Part shown: in pieces, positions 26,395 through 35,928 of the stretch
How the letters are laid out: each line of letters begins with the position of its first letter
Position numbering within the stretch: position 1 is the first letter of the stretch
Source of the DNA: an uncultured Alphaproteobacteria bacterium
Lineage (GTDB): Bacteria > Pseudomonadota > Alphaproteobacteria > Methylaequorales > Methylaequoraceae
Direction: 5' to 3'
DNA length: 64,000 nucleotides
Assembly: GCA_902522465.1 (NCBI GenBank)
Contig: CABYVV010000007.1
Coordinates: forward strand, 1 to 64,000
Made by a program: the position numbers and the translations under genes
Notes under the pieces: model-generated
Databases searched by the model: none
Seen by the model: only the letters and a program-made list of their open reading frames with translations
Told to the model about the DNA's origin: nothing

Positions 26395-27120
26395 ATGGTG
26401 ATTTTCCTTAAAACGTTAAGAAAAAAAATTAAAAGTTCTTATATTTTTAACATCTTACAAAATTTATTTTTTACTCCATTAAAATCATATTCTGATGCGT
26501 TCGGAGAAGATCTATTTGTTAATAATTACTTTAGCAATATCTCAAAAGGAATTTACGTTGATGTTGGTTGTAATCAACCAAAAATTAATTCCTTAACTTT
26601 TAAACTACATAAAAAAGGATGGAATGGGTTAAATTTTGATATTTCAGAAAGATGTATAAATCTTTATAATTTTTTTAGGAAAAATGACAAAAATTATAAC
26701 ATATCAGTCGGTAATAAAGAAAAACTAGTAAATTCCTTTATATTTTACGAAAACTGCACCATGAACACTGTTGATGAAAATTTTAAAAAATATACAACTA
26801 AAAGTGTTAACAAAGACCCTGAAACTAAAAAAATTTTTCAAAAAACACTTAACAGAATATTACTTGAAAACAAGATTTCAAAATTTGATTATCTGAATAT
26901 TGACGTAGAAGGATATGAGATTAATGTTCTTGAGGGGTTTTCAATTAAGCAATTCAAACCATCTTTAGTTTCAATTGAAATACATGACAAAGATTGTCCA
27001 CCAATAAAAAATAAGATTTATAAATACTTTATAAAGAATAATTATAACTTAGTTGCAATATACGGATGGACATATTTTTTTGAATTTAAAGAGAATAAGA
27101 AAATTCATTTTGAAATTTAG
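26395..27120 (+). CDS. FkbM-family SAM-dependent methyltransferase
   Basis: A 241-residue methyltransferase. The SAM-binding motif I region is YVDVGCNQPKINSLTFKLHKKGWNG, with the FkbM-type LNFDIS acidic strand, and the later FDYLNIDVEGYEINVLEGF is the family hallmark. FkbM enzymes O-methylate sugars in surface glycans or natural products; the substrate here is unknown. The gene begins 26 bases after the right tRNA repeat and is the first gene of an accessory-looking stretch. An accessory role in surface glycan modification is plausible. Confidence 0.85.
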   Translation: MVIFLKTLRKKIKSSYIFNILQNLFFTPLKSYSDAFGEDLFVNNYFSNISKGIYVDVGCNQPKINSLTFKLHKKGWNGLNFDISERCINLYNFFRKNDKNYNISVGNKEKLVNSFIFYENCTMNTVDENFKKYTTKSVNKDPETKKIFQKTLNRILLENKISKFDYLNIDVEGYEINVLEGFSIKQFKPSLVSIEIHDKDCPPIKNKIYKYFIKNNYNLVAIYGWTYFFEFKENKKIHFEI

Positions 27121-27177
27121 TTTCCTCAATCTCTCAAATTCATGATACAATAAAAATGTTCATAGTAGAGTTTTATA

Positions 27178-27489
27178 ATGATTATATATAAGAATTTAAG
27201 AAAATTGATTAACTCTCTGGTTTTTCTATCTTTAATTTTTTTTTCAAATTTCTCGAACTCCTTAAATTCCTTAAATTTTGACCAAAACATTTGCAGTAAC
27301 GAAGAAAATAACAAAAATTTTGTAGATTGTGAGGTGCAATGTTTTTGTGACAGAGATGTTTGTAAATTTAAAGATTCACTAGGAATTTTTTATAGATTTC
27401 AGTTGGAAAAAAATAAAAATATTACTTTAATCACAAAAGATAAATTAATAGAACAAAATTCAAATTCTCCGCCAAACTCCCTTTCTTAG
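27178..27489 (+). CDS. Small secreted cysteine-containing protein, unknown
   Basis: 103 residues with an N-terminal hydrophobic signal (about residues 10-28, ending SNFSNS). The mature part has five cysteines (NICS, DCEVQCFCDRDVC), mostly in one cluster followed by a short strand-rich end. No family recognised. It lies 33 bases before the outer-membrane protein gene on the same strand and may share its transcript. Being secreted, the cysteines could form disulfides or bind metal (inference). Confidence 0.55.
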   Translation: MIIYKNLRKLINSLVFLSLIFFSNFSNSLNSLNFDQNICSNEENNKNFVDCEVQCFCDRDVCKFKDSLGIFYRFQLEKNKNITLITKDKLIEQNSNSPPNSLS

Positions 27490-27522
27490 ATATTAGATTT
27501 ATAACAAAAGAAAGGAATAATT

Positions 27523-28554
27523 ATGTTTAAGTTAACAGTATTTTTAGCTGTTTTTGGATTAGTTGAGGCAGTTTACTCTCACGATTTGCATTTAGCAGAT
27601 AGTCATGGACCAATTTCACTTATGGGAGATCATACTCATAAAAAAGGTGAAGTTATGTTTTCTTATCGCTTTAGTAAAATGGAAATGAATAAGTTAATGA
27701 ATGGAACAAAACAATTAAGTGCAAATCAAGCAATGACCAGCCCTAATGGTGCTTCAAATGGAAAAGGGTCGTATATGAACTCACCAACACACATGAAAAT
27801 GGATATGCATATGTTGGGAGCAATGTATGCTCCAAGTGATTACTTAACTTTAATGGTTATGGGTAGCTTTATGAATAAAGAAATGACACAAAAAAGAATG
27901 CCAATGGTGGGTAATACAAATTTTGATGTGAATTCGTCTGGAGTAGGTGACATAAGGTTCACTGGTCTTGTAAATTTACTCGACGGCAAGTTTACAAAAT
28001 CACACATTGGAATTGGAATTAGTTTTCCAACAGGTAGCATTGATAAAAGAGATAACACCCCTGCATCGTCAAATGCAAGATTAGGTTACTCAATGCAAAA
28101 TGGATCTGGAACATTTGATCCTTATATTTTCTTAAATAATGTTAATAGTTACGGTAGATTTAAAGTAGGAGAACAATTTTTTATAAAGTCACCTGCAACT
28201 GGTAAAAATTCAAAAAATTACAAATACGGCACAAAATATGATGCTTCTCTTTGGACTTCATACAGATGGATTAAAAATATAAGTACCGCAGTAAAACTTA
28301 ATTATAATTTTCAAGAAAAAATGGAAGGTCAGGATAATGAAATGAACCCTAGAATGAGTCCGGCTATGGATTCAAGAAATAAAGGATATCAGAAACTTAA
28401 CCTAGGTGTTTCCGTAAATCTAGTAAATCATTTAAAATTTTTAAAAAATAATAGGTTTGGCATTGAGGGTTTATTTCCTCTTTATTCTAGGTATAGAGGT
28501 ATTCAAATGAAAGATGACTATAAAATAATTATTGGATGGCAATACGGATTTTAG
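27523..28554 (+). CDS. Met/His-rich outer-membrane beta-barrel protein (GDHTHKKGE family)
   Basis: 343 residues with a signal peptide (cleavage near VYSHD). The mature start is His-rich (HDLHLADSH) and leads into ISLMGDHTHKKGEVMFSYRFSKMEMN. Methionines are very frequent, e.g. MKMDMHMLGAMY. Alternating hydrophobic strands and the terminal IIGWQYGF (final Phe) are those of an outer-membrane barrel. Related proteins with the GDHxHxxGE motif occur in many marine proteobacteria and are annotated as transporters. Met/His enrichment hints at copper or other metal handling, but that is inference. A ribosome binding site GAAAGGAA precedes the ATG. Confidence 0.75.
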   Translation: MFKLTVFLAVFGLVEAVYSHDLHLADSHGPISLMGDHTHKKGEVMFSYRFSKMEMNKLMNGTKQLSANQAMTSPNGASNGKGSYMNSPTHMKMDMHMLGAMYAPSDYLTLMVMGSFMNKEMTQKRMPMVGNTNFDVNSSGVGDIRFTGLVNLLDGKFTKSHIGIGISFPTGSIDKRDNTPASSNARLGYSMQNGSGTFDPYIFLNNVNSYGRFKVGEQFFIKSPATGKNSKNYKYGTKYDASLWTSYRWIKNISTAVKLNYNFQEKMEGQDNEMNPRMSPAMDSRNKGYQKLNLGVSVNLVNHLKFLKNNRFGIEGLFPLYSRYRGIQMKDDYKIIIGWQYGF

Positions 28555-28623
28555 ATTGAATATAACTAAAAGTAGGTTGAAAAATTAAATTATTTATTCA
28601 TAATGATATAGGTAACAACTATT

Positions 28624-28914
28624 ATGATTAATTTTAAAAAATTTATTTTTTCTTTGGCATTCTACTTAGCTATATTTAATGATGCTAAATCTTTAAATTC
28701 TTTTGAGTTTGCTCTCTTAGGAATAGGAACAGCTTTTGTTGCTGATCAATATTTTGATTCATCATTAAATGAAAGCAATACTTTTGAACTAAAAAATGAA
28801 GTTGTCCAGAGATTCTACGAAAATCAAAGAAATTCAATTGCAAATGATTATTTTAAAACTTTGCCAATACAAGAACAATTATTGTTGATAGAAGAATTAG
28901 AGAAAAATTTTTAA
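28624..28914 (+). CDS. Small secreted or membrane-anchored protein, unknown
   Basis: 96 residues. An N-terminal signal-like helix (KFIFSLAFYLAIFNDAKS) is followed by a Gly/Ala segment (ALLGIGTAFVADQYF) and an acidic helical tail ending LIEELEKNF. No family recognised. It is first of three consecutive small envelope genes on the same strand. Confidence 0.6.
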   Translation: MINFKKFIFSLAFYLAIFNDAKSLNSFEFALLGIGTAFVADQYFDSSLNESNTFELKNEVVQRFYENQRNSIANDYFKTLPIQEQLLLIEELEKNF

Positions 28915-28954
28915 AAATTAAATAATTTATTAATAAGTCGTTAAAGGTTTATAT

Positions 28955-29428
28955 ATGTTTAAGAATTTATTAATCATAACCTTACTTTTTTATTCATTTT
29001 CCACAAAAAGCAACACTTTTAGTGAAGTATTTGGAAGTGAAGGAGCTGCTGGAATTGAAAACCCAAAGACAAGAAGTCTTAGTTACACCCTCCAATATTC
29101 TACTCTTATAGGTTCCATTGGGTATGTAGCTAAACAACTCCATGATACAGGCTTTTTGGAACCATTAGGATATACTCCCAAACAATTTGAGAAATTATCG
29201 CCACTAGCATACAAAAAGAATTTTATTACTGACAAACACTCAGCTTCAATAATCGGCGTGAATCAAAGAGTAGATGAATTAAATTATGTGAACAATCTAA
29301 AGAAAAAACTTGTTCAAAATAGATATTCAATAAGATCAATTGAATCTAGAAACACTGGTAATTTTGTTAAGTCAGTCAATAATATTTCTAATAGATTATC
29401 AGTGATTGAGAGATATTATGACAAATAA
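28955..29428 (+). CDS. Secreted protein of unknown function
   Basis: 157 residues. A signal peptide (about 1-20, LLIITLLFYSFSTKSNT) is followed by a mature part with a short hydrophobic patch (STLIGSIGYVAKQL) and a basic C-terminal half predicted helical. No family recognised. Its stop lies within the start region of the following lipoprotein gene, which suggests translational coupling. Confidence 0.6.
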   Translation: MFKNLLIITLLFYSFSTKSNTFSEVFGSEGAAGIENPKTRSLSYTLQYSTLIGSIGYVAKQLHDTGFLEPLGYTPKQFEKLSPLAYKKNFITDKHSASIIGVNQRVDELNYVNNLKKKLVQNRYSIRSIESRNTGNFVKSVNNISNRLSVIERYYDK

Positions 29429-29885
29429 ATGGAAATATTTAACTTTTTTGCTTCTATTTTTAACAGGTTCATGTTCTTCATTAAATATAGATAAAAGCTC
29501 TGTAATGAAAACAACATCTACTGCAGTTGGAGGTTATTTTGGATATGAACTATCTGATGGAGATTTACTTTCGACTACTATTGGATCAACAGTTGGTGCC
29601 ATAGTAGGTAACTATTTAGTTGATTTTATTAATCAAGATGATTATTACTTTTTTAAAGAAGAAACATTGAGAATTCTTGAAATCAACGATAATAATATCG
29701 CTGTAAACTCAGGTTATTGGAAAAACCCAAAAAGTGGAAACCGAGGAGTTGTAAAAATTATGGGACATTATGGTTCTCCAGAATGCAGATTAATTGAGAA
29801 TATTTATGTCAAAGGAGAATCAACTAATAACTCATACGGTACTGCCTGTAGAGAAAAAAGTGGTCAATGGGCAATGATAAGATAA
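29418..29885 (+). CDS. 17-kDa surface antigen-like lipoprotein with glycine zipper
   Basis: About 155 residues from ATG 29418 (MTNKWKYLTF); an ATG at 29406 would add four residues. The lipobox is FLTGSC (Cys 19). A Gly-rich pair of helices (AVGGYFGYELSDG, TIGSTVGAIVGNYL) forms a glycine zipper, and the C-terminus ends in TACREKSGQWAMI, matching the TACRxxxGxW ending of Rickettsia 17-kDa antigen-type proteins. Probably anchored in the outer membrane. A second, diverged copy of this family is at 51348-51842. Confidence 0.75.
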   Translation: MTNKWKYLTFLLLFLTGSCSSLNIDKSSVMKTTSTAVGGYFGYELSDGDLLSTTIGSTVGAIVGNYLVDFINQDDYYFFKEETLRILEINDNNIAVNSGYWKNPKSGNRGVVKIMGHYGSPECRLIENIYVKGESTNNSYGTACREKSGQWAMIR

Positions 29886-29929
29886 ATAATATATTTAAAT
29901 TTTTTTAAATTTTATTATATCATAATCTT

Positions 29930-30688
29930 ATGATTTTAATTTCACCTTCAAAAAATCTCAATTTGAGTAAAGAGTCGTATCTGTTTAAAGAAAGTAGACC
30001 ATTTTTTAAAAATAAAGCAAAAACTATTGTTCAAAAACTTAAGCTTCTAGATACCAATCAAATTGCTTCTTTAATGAATATTAGCGACAATTTAGCGGAA
30101 CTCAATTATAAAAGATTCCAAAACTTTTTTGATGCACCCATTGTTAAAAAACCTGCTATTTATTTGTTTTCAGGAGGAACATTTAATGGGCTATCAATAA
30201 GATCTTTTGATGATAATTCACTCCAATATGCACAGAAAAAGTTAAGAATTTTATCAGGTTTATATGGTATCTTAAGGCCATTAGATAGTATTCAACCATA
30301 TAGACTAGAAATGAGCACAAATACGTTAGATTTAATAGGAGAAAATCTTCATTCTTTTTGGAAAGAACTTGTAACGGAAAACTTAAATGATGAAGTAAAA
30401 AAAAATAAAATAAAGTTGCTTTTTAATTTAGCATCTAAAGAATATTTTACAGTTGTTAATGAAAACAAATTAAATTGTAAAGTAATAAACTTTGACTTTA
30501 AAAAAAAAAAGGAAAATAAACTTTCGAATATTGGTATGATGATCAAAAATTTAAGAGGAAGTATGGCAAAGTATATTTTAAGTAATAAAATAAATAACCT
30601 TGATCAACTTAAAGATTTCAACGATATAGGTTTTAAATATTCTGAAGTAGATTCAACAGCTAATAATTTAGTTTTCATCTCTAAATGA
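29930..30688 (+). CDS. yaaA: YaaA-family peroxide-stress protein
   Basis: 252 residues, the usual length for YaaA (DUF328), which in E. coli limits free iron and DNA damage during H2O2 stress. Conserved blocks are ILISPSKNLN at the N-terminus, LMNISDNLAELNYKRFQNF, the Tyr-rich LYGILRPLD.IQPYRLEM, and FNLASKEY. The stop overlaps the next gene's start by four bases. Confidence 0.9.
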   Translation: MILISPSKNLNLSKESYLFKESRPFFKNKAKTIVQKLKLLDTNQIASLMNISDNLAELNYKRFQNFFDAPIVKKPAIYLFSGGTFNGLSIRSFDDNSLQYAQKKLRILSGLYGILRPLDSIQPYRLEMSTNTLDLIGENLHSFWKELVTENLNDEVKKNKIKLLFNLASKEYFTVVNENKLNCKVINFDFKKKKENKLSNIGMMIKNLRGSMAKYILSNKINNLDQLKDFNDIGFKYSEVDSTANNLVFISK

Positions 30689-31605
30689 TAAGAAAAAATG
30701 TAGTTGTGCAAATACCTTGCCTTAATGAAGAGGCCAGTGTGGGAAACGTAATAAAAAAAATAAAAAAGATTTTGCCAAAATCTAGGATTATTGTTTATGA
30801 CAATGGTTCAGATGACAATTCTATTAGTGTATCAAAAAAAAATGGTGCTGAGGTTCGTTATGTAAAAAAAAGGGGAAAGGGTAATGTTGTAAGGCAAATG
30901 TTTTCCGAAAAAATTGAAGCTTCATTCTTCGTTATGGTTGATGGAGACGATACCTATGATGTAACAGAATTAAATGAAATTATTAAGAAAATGGATAAAT
31001 ATAATTATGATATGATGGTAGGAAAAAGAATACACAACGATAGAATGGCCTATAGAAAAGGTCATGTAATTGGCAATCAATTTTTTTCAAAGTTTGTAAA
31101 TATTTTTTTTGGAAATGATATCACAGATATTTTTTCTGGTTTCAGAATTTTTTCCAAAAGATTTGTAAAAACCTTTCCTTTGATTTCACAAGAATTTGAA
31201 ATTGAAGCAGAATTAACAATACATTCTCTGGAACAAAAACTATCTGTTTCTGAATTTGATTGTATTTATAGTGCAAGAATTGAAGGATCATTCAGTAAGT
31301 TAAATACTTTTAAAGATGGAGCAAAGATTCTTAGATTAATTTTAATTTTGATTAAGGATGAAAAACCTTTATTTTTCTTTTCCTTAATTAGTTGTTTCTT
31401 TTTAATTTTATCATTATTTATTGGAATTCCGGTAATCAAAGAATTCTATATCACTGGATTAGTTCCAAAAATACCATCTGCTATACTTGCAGGATGTACA
31501 ATGATATTAAGTTTCTTAAGTTTTTTTTCTGGACTAATTTTAGATCTTGTTAAGAAAGTAAGATTTGAAAATAAAAGGATGAACTATCTTCTTTATAAAG
31601 ACTAG
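30685..31605 (+). CDS. GT2 glycosyltransferase with C-terminal membrane helices (GtrB/DPM1-like)
   Basis: 306 residues. The GT-A fold opens with VVQIPCLNEEASV and has DNGSDDNS (nucleotide binding) and MVDGDDTYD (DxD-type metal site). Two membrane helices lie near the C-terminus (about 226-252 and 264-290). This layout is that of polyprenyl-phosphate sugar transferases such as GtrB or DPM1-like enzymes, feeding surface glycan synthesis. The sugar is not predictable. The start overlaps yaaA by four bases. Confidence 0.85.
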   Translation: MIRKNVVVQIPCLNEEASVGNVIKKIKKILPKSRIIVYDNGSDDNSISVSKKNGAEVRYVKKRGKGNVVRQMFSEKIEASFFVMVDGDDTYDVTELNEIIKKMDKYNYDMMVGKRIHNDRMAYRKGHVIGNQFFSKFVNIFFGNDITDIFSGFRIFSKRFVKTFPLISQEFEIEAELTIHSLEQKLSVSEFDCIYSARIEGSFSKLNTFKDGAKILRLILILIKDEKPLFFFSLISCFFLILSLFIGIPVIKEFYITGLVPKIPSAILAGCTMILSFLSFFSGLILDLVKKVRFENKRMNYLLYKD

Positions 31606-31607
31606 TT

Positions 31608-31874
31608 TTATCTGATAGGTATTTTAATGCTCTTCTTTGGTTTGATGTTTAAATTCTTACTTAATATTTTTTTTTTATTTTCATTAATTAACCAAATCAT
31701 TTGCATGGCTAAAGAATGAAGTTTTTTAGCTTTTGATTCTCCAGAAATTATTCTTGCAAATTGTCTTTTACTTATTCCTAAAAGTTCAGAGGCTGTATTA
31801 ATTGAAAGATCATTTTTTTTCATCCAATCTTTTATTTCTTCTGGAGTAGGGTTATTGATGTCTGAAAATAACAA
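31608..31874 (-). CDS. Small helix-turn-helix (XRE-type) DNA-binding protein
   Basis: 88 residues. One HTH is clear: SINTASELLGISKRQFARIISGESKAKK. A helix with WLINENKK and a basic tail follow. The start is TTG at 31874, one base after the symporter stop; the next in-frame Met would remove 16 residues. It lies downstream of the symporter pair on the same strand and could regulate it, but this is inference from position. Confidence 0.65.
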   Translation of the reverse strand: MLFSDINNPTPEEIKDWMKKNDLSINTASELLGISKRQFARIISGESKAKKLHSLAMQMIWLINENKKKILSKNLNIKPKKSIKIPIR

Positions 31875-31875
31875 T

Positions 31876-33489
31876 CTAATTTTTTCCTAAATATGCAATT
31901 TTAGTGAGTTTATTGAATTTCTCATCATTTTTAATTTTATTGATTTCTTTATCCTTAATGGAAATTAATATTATAGATATGAATGAGACAGTAACTGTAA
32001 ATAAAGCAGGATATTTATAAGGAAAAATAGCGTCTTCAAAACCTAATATTTCAACCCAAATTGTTGGACCTAGTACAACTAAAATGACAGTTGTTATTAA
32101 ACCAATCATTCCTCCATAATATGCTCCATTTGTTGTAAGATTTTTCCAAGTTATAGTTAATAATAAAACAGGAAAATTTGTGCTTGCAGCAACTGCAAAA
32201 GCTAAACCAACCATAAATGCAACGTTTTGCTTTTCAAAAAAAATTCCAAGAGAAATTGCTAATAAACCAATAATCACACTTGAAAGTTTCGAAACTATTA
32301 ATTCTTTTTTTTCGTCTTCTTCCCCTTTTTTTACAACATAAACAAAAAAATCCCTTCCTATAGCAGAGGCTCCAGCTAAAGTAAGTCCAGAAACAACTGC
32401 AAGAATAGTTGCAAATGCCACAGCAGAAATAAATCCAAGAAATAAATCACCTCCAATTGAATGTGATAAATGAATAGCAGCCATATTATTAGATCCTAAT
32501 AACCCTCCCGATTCATCAAGGTAAATACTATTTTGTGATAAAAAAACAATAGCTCCAAAACCAATAATAAAAGTTAATAAGTAAAAATAACCTATAAAAG
32601 AAGTTGCGTAAAATGCAGAGATTCTGGCACTTTTTGCATCTGGAACTGTAAAAAAACGCATCAATATATGTGGCAATCCAGCTGTTCCAAAAATCAATGC
32701 TATTCCAAGAGAAATTGCAGAAATAGGGTCAGATATAAGTTTTCCAGGAAATAATATTTCTTCTTTACTGCTATGCACTTTTATTGCTTCACTTAAAAGA
32801 TTACTTAAACTAAACGAAAATTCTTTAAAAACTAAAAATGCTAGTACTGAAGCTCCAAATATTAAGAGAAATGCTTTAATAATTTGCACCCAAGTTGTTG
32901 CAATCATTCCTCCAAAGCCTACATAAATAATCATCAATATTCCTACTATCCAGACTGCTAGGTCATAAGGCAATCCAAATAAAATTTGAATTAAAGAACC
33001 TGCTCCAACCATTTGAGCTATTAAATATAACAAAATCGTAATTAAAGTACCAATACTTGATAATATCCTTATTTTGGACTGTCCAAGTCTAATAGATGTA
33101 ACATCTGCAAATGTATATTTTCCTAAATTTCTTAATCTTTCAGAAATAAGGAATAAGATTATTGGCCATCCTACAAGAAATCCAATTGAATATATTAATC
33201 CATCAAAGCCGGAAAGGAAAACTAATCCTGAAATTCCTAAAAAAGATGCAGCAGACATGTAATCACCAGCTATAGCTAAGCCATTTTGAAACCCTGAAAT
33301 TTTTCCACCTGCAGCATAATAATTTTCTTTTTTATTTGTCTTTTTAGATGCAAAGTAAGTAATTAAAAGTGTTACAAACACGAATAAAATAAAAATTATT
33401 GCAGCAAAATAGTTGCTATTATTTATTTTGCTTTCAGCATAAGAATTCAAAGGTAATAAGATAAAAAAAGTTAAGTATAGAAGAATCAT
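31876..33489 (-). CDS. actP: Sodium/solute symporter of the acetate permease (ActP) type
   Basis: 537 residues with about 13 membrane helices, SSS family. Typical blocks are [75 protein letters not shown] and the [15 protein letters not shown] loop. An N-terminal signal-like helix and the adjacent DUF485 protein match the yjcH-actP pair of E. coli, which takes up acetate and other short carboxylates. The exact substrate (acetate, propionate, pyruvate, glycolate) is uncertain. Confidence 0.87.
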   Translation of the reverse strand: MILLYLTFFILLPLNSYAESKINNSNYFAAIIFILFVFVTLLITYFASKKTNKKENYYAAGGKISGFQNGLAIAGDYMSAASFLGISGLVFLSGFDGLIYSIGFLVGWPIILFLISERLRNLGKYTFADVTSIRLGQSKIRILSSIGTLITILLYLIAQMVGAGSLIQILFGLPYDLAVWIVGILMIIYVGFGGMIATTWVQIIKAFLLIFGASVLAFLVFKEFSFSLSNLLSEAIKVHSSKEEILFPGKLISDPISAISLGIALIFGTAGLPHILMRFFTVPDAKSARISAFYATSFIGYFYLLTFIIGFGAIVFLSQNSIYLDESGGLLGSNNMAAIHLSHSIGGDLFLGFISAVAFATILAVVSGLTLAGASAIGRDFFVYVVKKGEEDEKKELIVSKLSSVIIGLLAISLGIFFEKQNVAFMVGLAFAVAASTNFPVLLLTITWKNLTTNGAYYGGMIGLITTVILVVLGPTIWVEILGFEDAIFPYKYPALFTVTVSFISIILISIKDKEINKIKNDEKFNKLTKIAYLGKN

Positions 33490-33770
33490 TCTTTTACATT
33501 TTCTTTAATTTTATCAAGAAAGTTGTTCGCAATGATTGTGTATAAAAAAGTAAGAAATATAGAAAAAACTATTATCGACAATCCAACTATAATTCCTGTT
33601 GTAATATAGGAATCAAATAGAAAAATAGCCAATAAGTTTGGAGCGAAACCAATAACTATAATGAAGGAAAAATAAATTAATAGAACTACGATGGAAAATG
33701 AAAAGGCAATAAGTTTATTTAAAAAAATAAATTTTAGATAACTTTTTTCTTTTATAGTATTTTTTTTCAT
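33486..33770 (-). CDS. DUF485 small membrane protein (YjcH-like), symporter partner
   Basis: 94 residues with two long hydrophobic helices separated by a short loop ([43 protein letters not shown]). This is the DUF485 architecture found directly upstream of ActP-type symporters. The stop overlaps the symporter start by four bases. It likely aids or stabilises the transporter. Confidence 0.85.
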   Translation of the reverse strand: MKKNTIKEKSYLKFIFLNKLIAFSFSIVVLLIYFSFIIVIGFAPNLLAIFLFDSYITTGIIVGLSIIVFSIFLTFLYTIIANNFLDKIKENVKE

Positions 33771-33775
33771 AGATT

Positions 33776-33801
33776 AAAGCCAAGCGGTTAAGCTTGGCTT
33801 T
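33776..33801 (-). terminator. Intrinsic terminator after the aldehyde dehydrogenase
   Basis: A perfect 10-bp stem, AAAGCCAAGC / GCTTGGCTTT, with a six-base loop lies between the aldehyde dehydrogenase stop and the DUF485 gene. A clear U-run is lacking in the minus direction, but position and stem suit termination. Confidence 0.75.
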
Positions 33802-33810
33802 ATTTCAAGG

Positions 33811-35328
33811 TTATAGGTTTACGGTTACGGCTTTAACTTCTGTATAATTTTTCAGAACTTCATGACCCATTTCTCTACCCCAACCTGATTCTTTATATCC
33901 ACCAAAAGGTAAGGAAGCGTCAAAAATATTATGACAATTAACCCACACAGTTCCAGATCTTATTTTAGCAGCTAATTTATGTGCAACACTTATATTTTTG
34001 GTCCAAACACTTGCTGCAAGACCAAAGTTTGTATTATTGGCAGTTTCTGCTATTTTTTCAAGATTTTCGTCTGTGAATGGTTGAGCACAAACAACAGGTC
34101 CAAATATTTCTTCTTTAACAAGTGTCATATCATGATTAGTTTTAGAAAAAACAGTAGGGTGAACGAAGTGACCTCCGCTTGAGTTGTCATATTTTCCTCC
34201 TGCAACTACTTGTCCACCTTCAGATTTACCGGACTCTATGTATCCTGCAACCTTTTTATATTGTTCGTCTGAAACTAATGGACCCATCTCTGTTGACGCA
34301 TCCATACCAGGACCAACTTTAATATTTTCCGCAATTTTTGATATTCCTTCAGTAACTTTATCAAAAACCTTTTCATGTGCTAAAAGTCTTGATCCTGCAC
34401 AGCAGCATTGCCCATGATTAAAGAAAATAGCACTTGCTGCCCCAGCAATAGCCGCATCAATATCTGCGTCTGGGAATATAATAGTAGGAGACTTACCACC
34501 TAGCTCTAAAGATACCTTTTTTAGGTTTCCAGAGGCTGCCCTTGTAATAATCTTTCCAACTTCTGTTGATCCAGTAAAGGCTACTTTATCAACGTGAGGA
34601 TGTTCGGCTAGTGGAGCTCCTGCTTCTTCACCAAATCCCGTAACTACATTTAATACACCTTCAGGTAGAAGATTAGAATCATTTATTATTTCCATTAACC
34701 TCAAAGCAGATAATGGTGTTTGTTCAGCTGGTTTAAGAACAATAGTGCATCCTGCGGCTAACGCAGGAGCTATTTTCCAGGCAGCCATTAGTAGTGGGAA
34801 ATTCCATGGAATTATTTGACCACAAACTCCAACTGGTTCTCTTAATGTATAGCTATGATATTGAGCACCAGGAGTATACAAACATGAATAGGGTATTGTA
34901 TTTCCTTCAATTTTAGTAGCCCATCCAGCCATATATCTAAATATATCAGATGATAGTGGAACATCAGCAGCACCAGCCACTGCGACAGGTTTTCCATTAT
35001 CTAAAGATTCAAGTTGAGCTAACTCTTCGTTATGCTCATCTATAAGATCTCCAATTTTCCAGATAATTTTACCCTTTTCATTGTTAGGTAATGATGACCA
35101 TTTTCCTGAATCAAACGCTTTTCTTGCGGCAGAAACAGCTAAATCAACATCATTTTTATCGCCAGCTGCACAAGTTGCTATCTTCTTTCCAGTAGCAGGA
35201 TCTTCAACATCAAAAGTTTTTCCAGATTTAGAATCAACCCAATTACCATTGATATATAATTTTTGAGTTTGTTTTAAAAATTTACCAACATTATCGTTTA
35301 CTGTATAATTCAGTATAGAAGCGTCCAT
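33811..35328 (-). CDS. NAD(P)-dependent aldehyde dehydrogenase
   Basis: About 505 residues, ALDH superfamily, oxidising an aldehyde to its acid. NAD-binding and catalytic landmarks are PWNFPLLMAAWKIAPALAAG, the Gly-rich FTGSTEVG, the general base Glu in SLELGGKSP, the nucleophile Cys in FNHGQCCCAGSR and EIFGPVVC. The sequence resembles the betaine/phenylacetaldehyde/acetaldehyde-type group; the substrate is not clear. ATG at 35328 has GGAGGA eight bases upstream, whereas a TTG at 35343 would place that ribosome site inside the gene. It has its own promoter and terminator. Confidence 0.92.
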   Translation of the reverse strand: MDASILNYTVNDNVGKFLKQTQKLYINGNWVDSKSGKTFDVEDPATGKKIATCAAGDKNDVDLAVSAARKAFDSGKWSSLPNNEKGKIIWKIGDLIDEHNEELAQLESLDNGKPVAVAGAADVPLSSDIFRYMAGWATKIEGNTIPYSCLYTPGAQYHSYTLREPVGVCGQIIPWNFPLLMAAWKIAPALAAGCTIVLKPAEQTPLSALRLMEIINDSNLLPEGVLNVVTGFGEEAGAPLAEHPHVDKVAFTGSTEVGKIITRAASGNLKKVSLELGGKSPTIIFPDADIDAAIAGAASAIFFNHGQCCCAGSRLLAHEKVFDKVTEGISKIAENIKVGPGMDASTEMGPLVSDEQYKKVAGYIESGKSEGGQVVAGGKYDNSSGGHFVHPTVFSKTNHDMTLVKEEIFGPVVCAQPFTDENLEKIAETANNTNFGLAASVWTKNISVAHKLAAKIRSGTVWVNCHNIFDASLPFGGYKESGWGREMGHEVLKNYTEVKAVTVNL

Positions 35329-35372
35329 TTCAATTTCCTCCAATTATTAAATTACAATTAAGTCTATTATTT

Positions 35373-35401
35373 ATATTACCAATTGACTTGATTAATTACA
35401 A
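35373..35401 (-). promoter_or_regulatory. Probable sigma-70 promoter of the aldehyde dehydrogenase gene
   Basis: On the minus strand TTGTAA (35401-35396) and TAATAT (35378-35373) are exactly 17 bases apart, about 45 bases before the start codon. Confidence 0.5.
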
Positions 35402-35454
35402 CAATAGATGTTGAAATTGGTGAATATTAACAATTAAATTTTGTATAGTGGTAT

Positions 35455-35928
35455 TTAAAGTTTTGTTGGGTTTGGGGTATTCCCATACACTTTAACAGGA
35501 TCGAATACTTTTTCTTTTTCCGTAAATTCTAACTCATGAGTGAAATTATTATTCTTAGTTAAGAGTTTTCTGTAAAAGCATGATTTATATCCAACATGGC
35601 AACTAGCCTTAAGACCATCAAGTTCTACTTTGAAAATGACACAGTCTTGATCATCATCGATCTTAATCTCTTTGATCTTTTGTTTAAGACCACTTGTTTC
35701 TCCTTTTCTCCAAATTGCTTTTCTACTCCTAGACCAATAATGTGCTTCTTTTGTTTCTATTGAAAGTTCAAAAGCTTTGATATTCATATATCCGTGCATT
35801 AGTACTTCATTGCTTGTTTTGTCGACCGTGATAACAGGGATTAATCCATTATTATCGAACTTAGGTTGAAGATGATTTCCTTCCTCAACTTCATGTACAG
35901 AAATTCTTTTATTGAACGTTTCAATCAT
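35455..35928 (-). CDS. hisI: Phosphoribosyl-AMP cyclohydrolase
   Basis: 157 residues, the third enzyme of histidine synthesis. The core is LIPVITVDKTSNEVLMHGYMN, AHYWSRSRKAIWRKGETSG and the metal/catalytic region DQDCVIFKVELDGLKASCHVGYKSCFYR with its three Zn cysteines. It is the monofunctional form without HisE. Its start overlaps the folE stop by one base; folE-hisI is a recurrent alphaproteobacterial pair. Confidence 0.95.
   Translation of the reverse strand: MIETFNKRISVHEVEEGNHLQPKFDNNGLIPVITVDKTSNEVLMHGYMNIKAFELSIETKEAHYWSRSRKAIWRKGETSGLKQKIKEIKIDDDQDCVIFKVELDGLKASCHVGYKSCFYRKLLTKNNNFTHELEFTEKEKVFDPVKVYGNTPNPTKL

Noticed and set aside
27840-28058. A 72-residue minus-strand reading frame in the outer-membrane protein gene
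   Set aside because: Antisense to a gene with signal peptide and barrel features; no independent support.
33776-33801. Hairpin as an attachment or insertion-sequence end
   Set aside because: No second copy or target duplication is seen; its place just after the aldehyde dehydrogenase stop fits a terminator.
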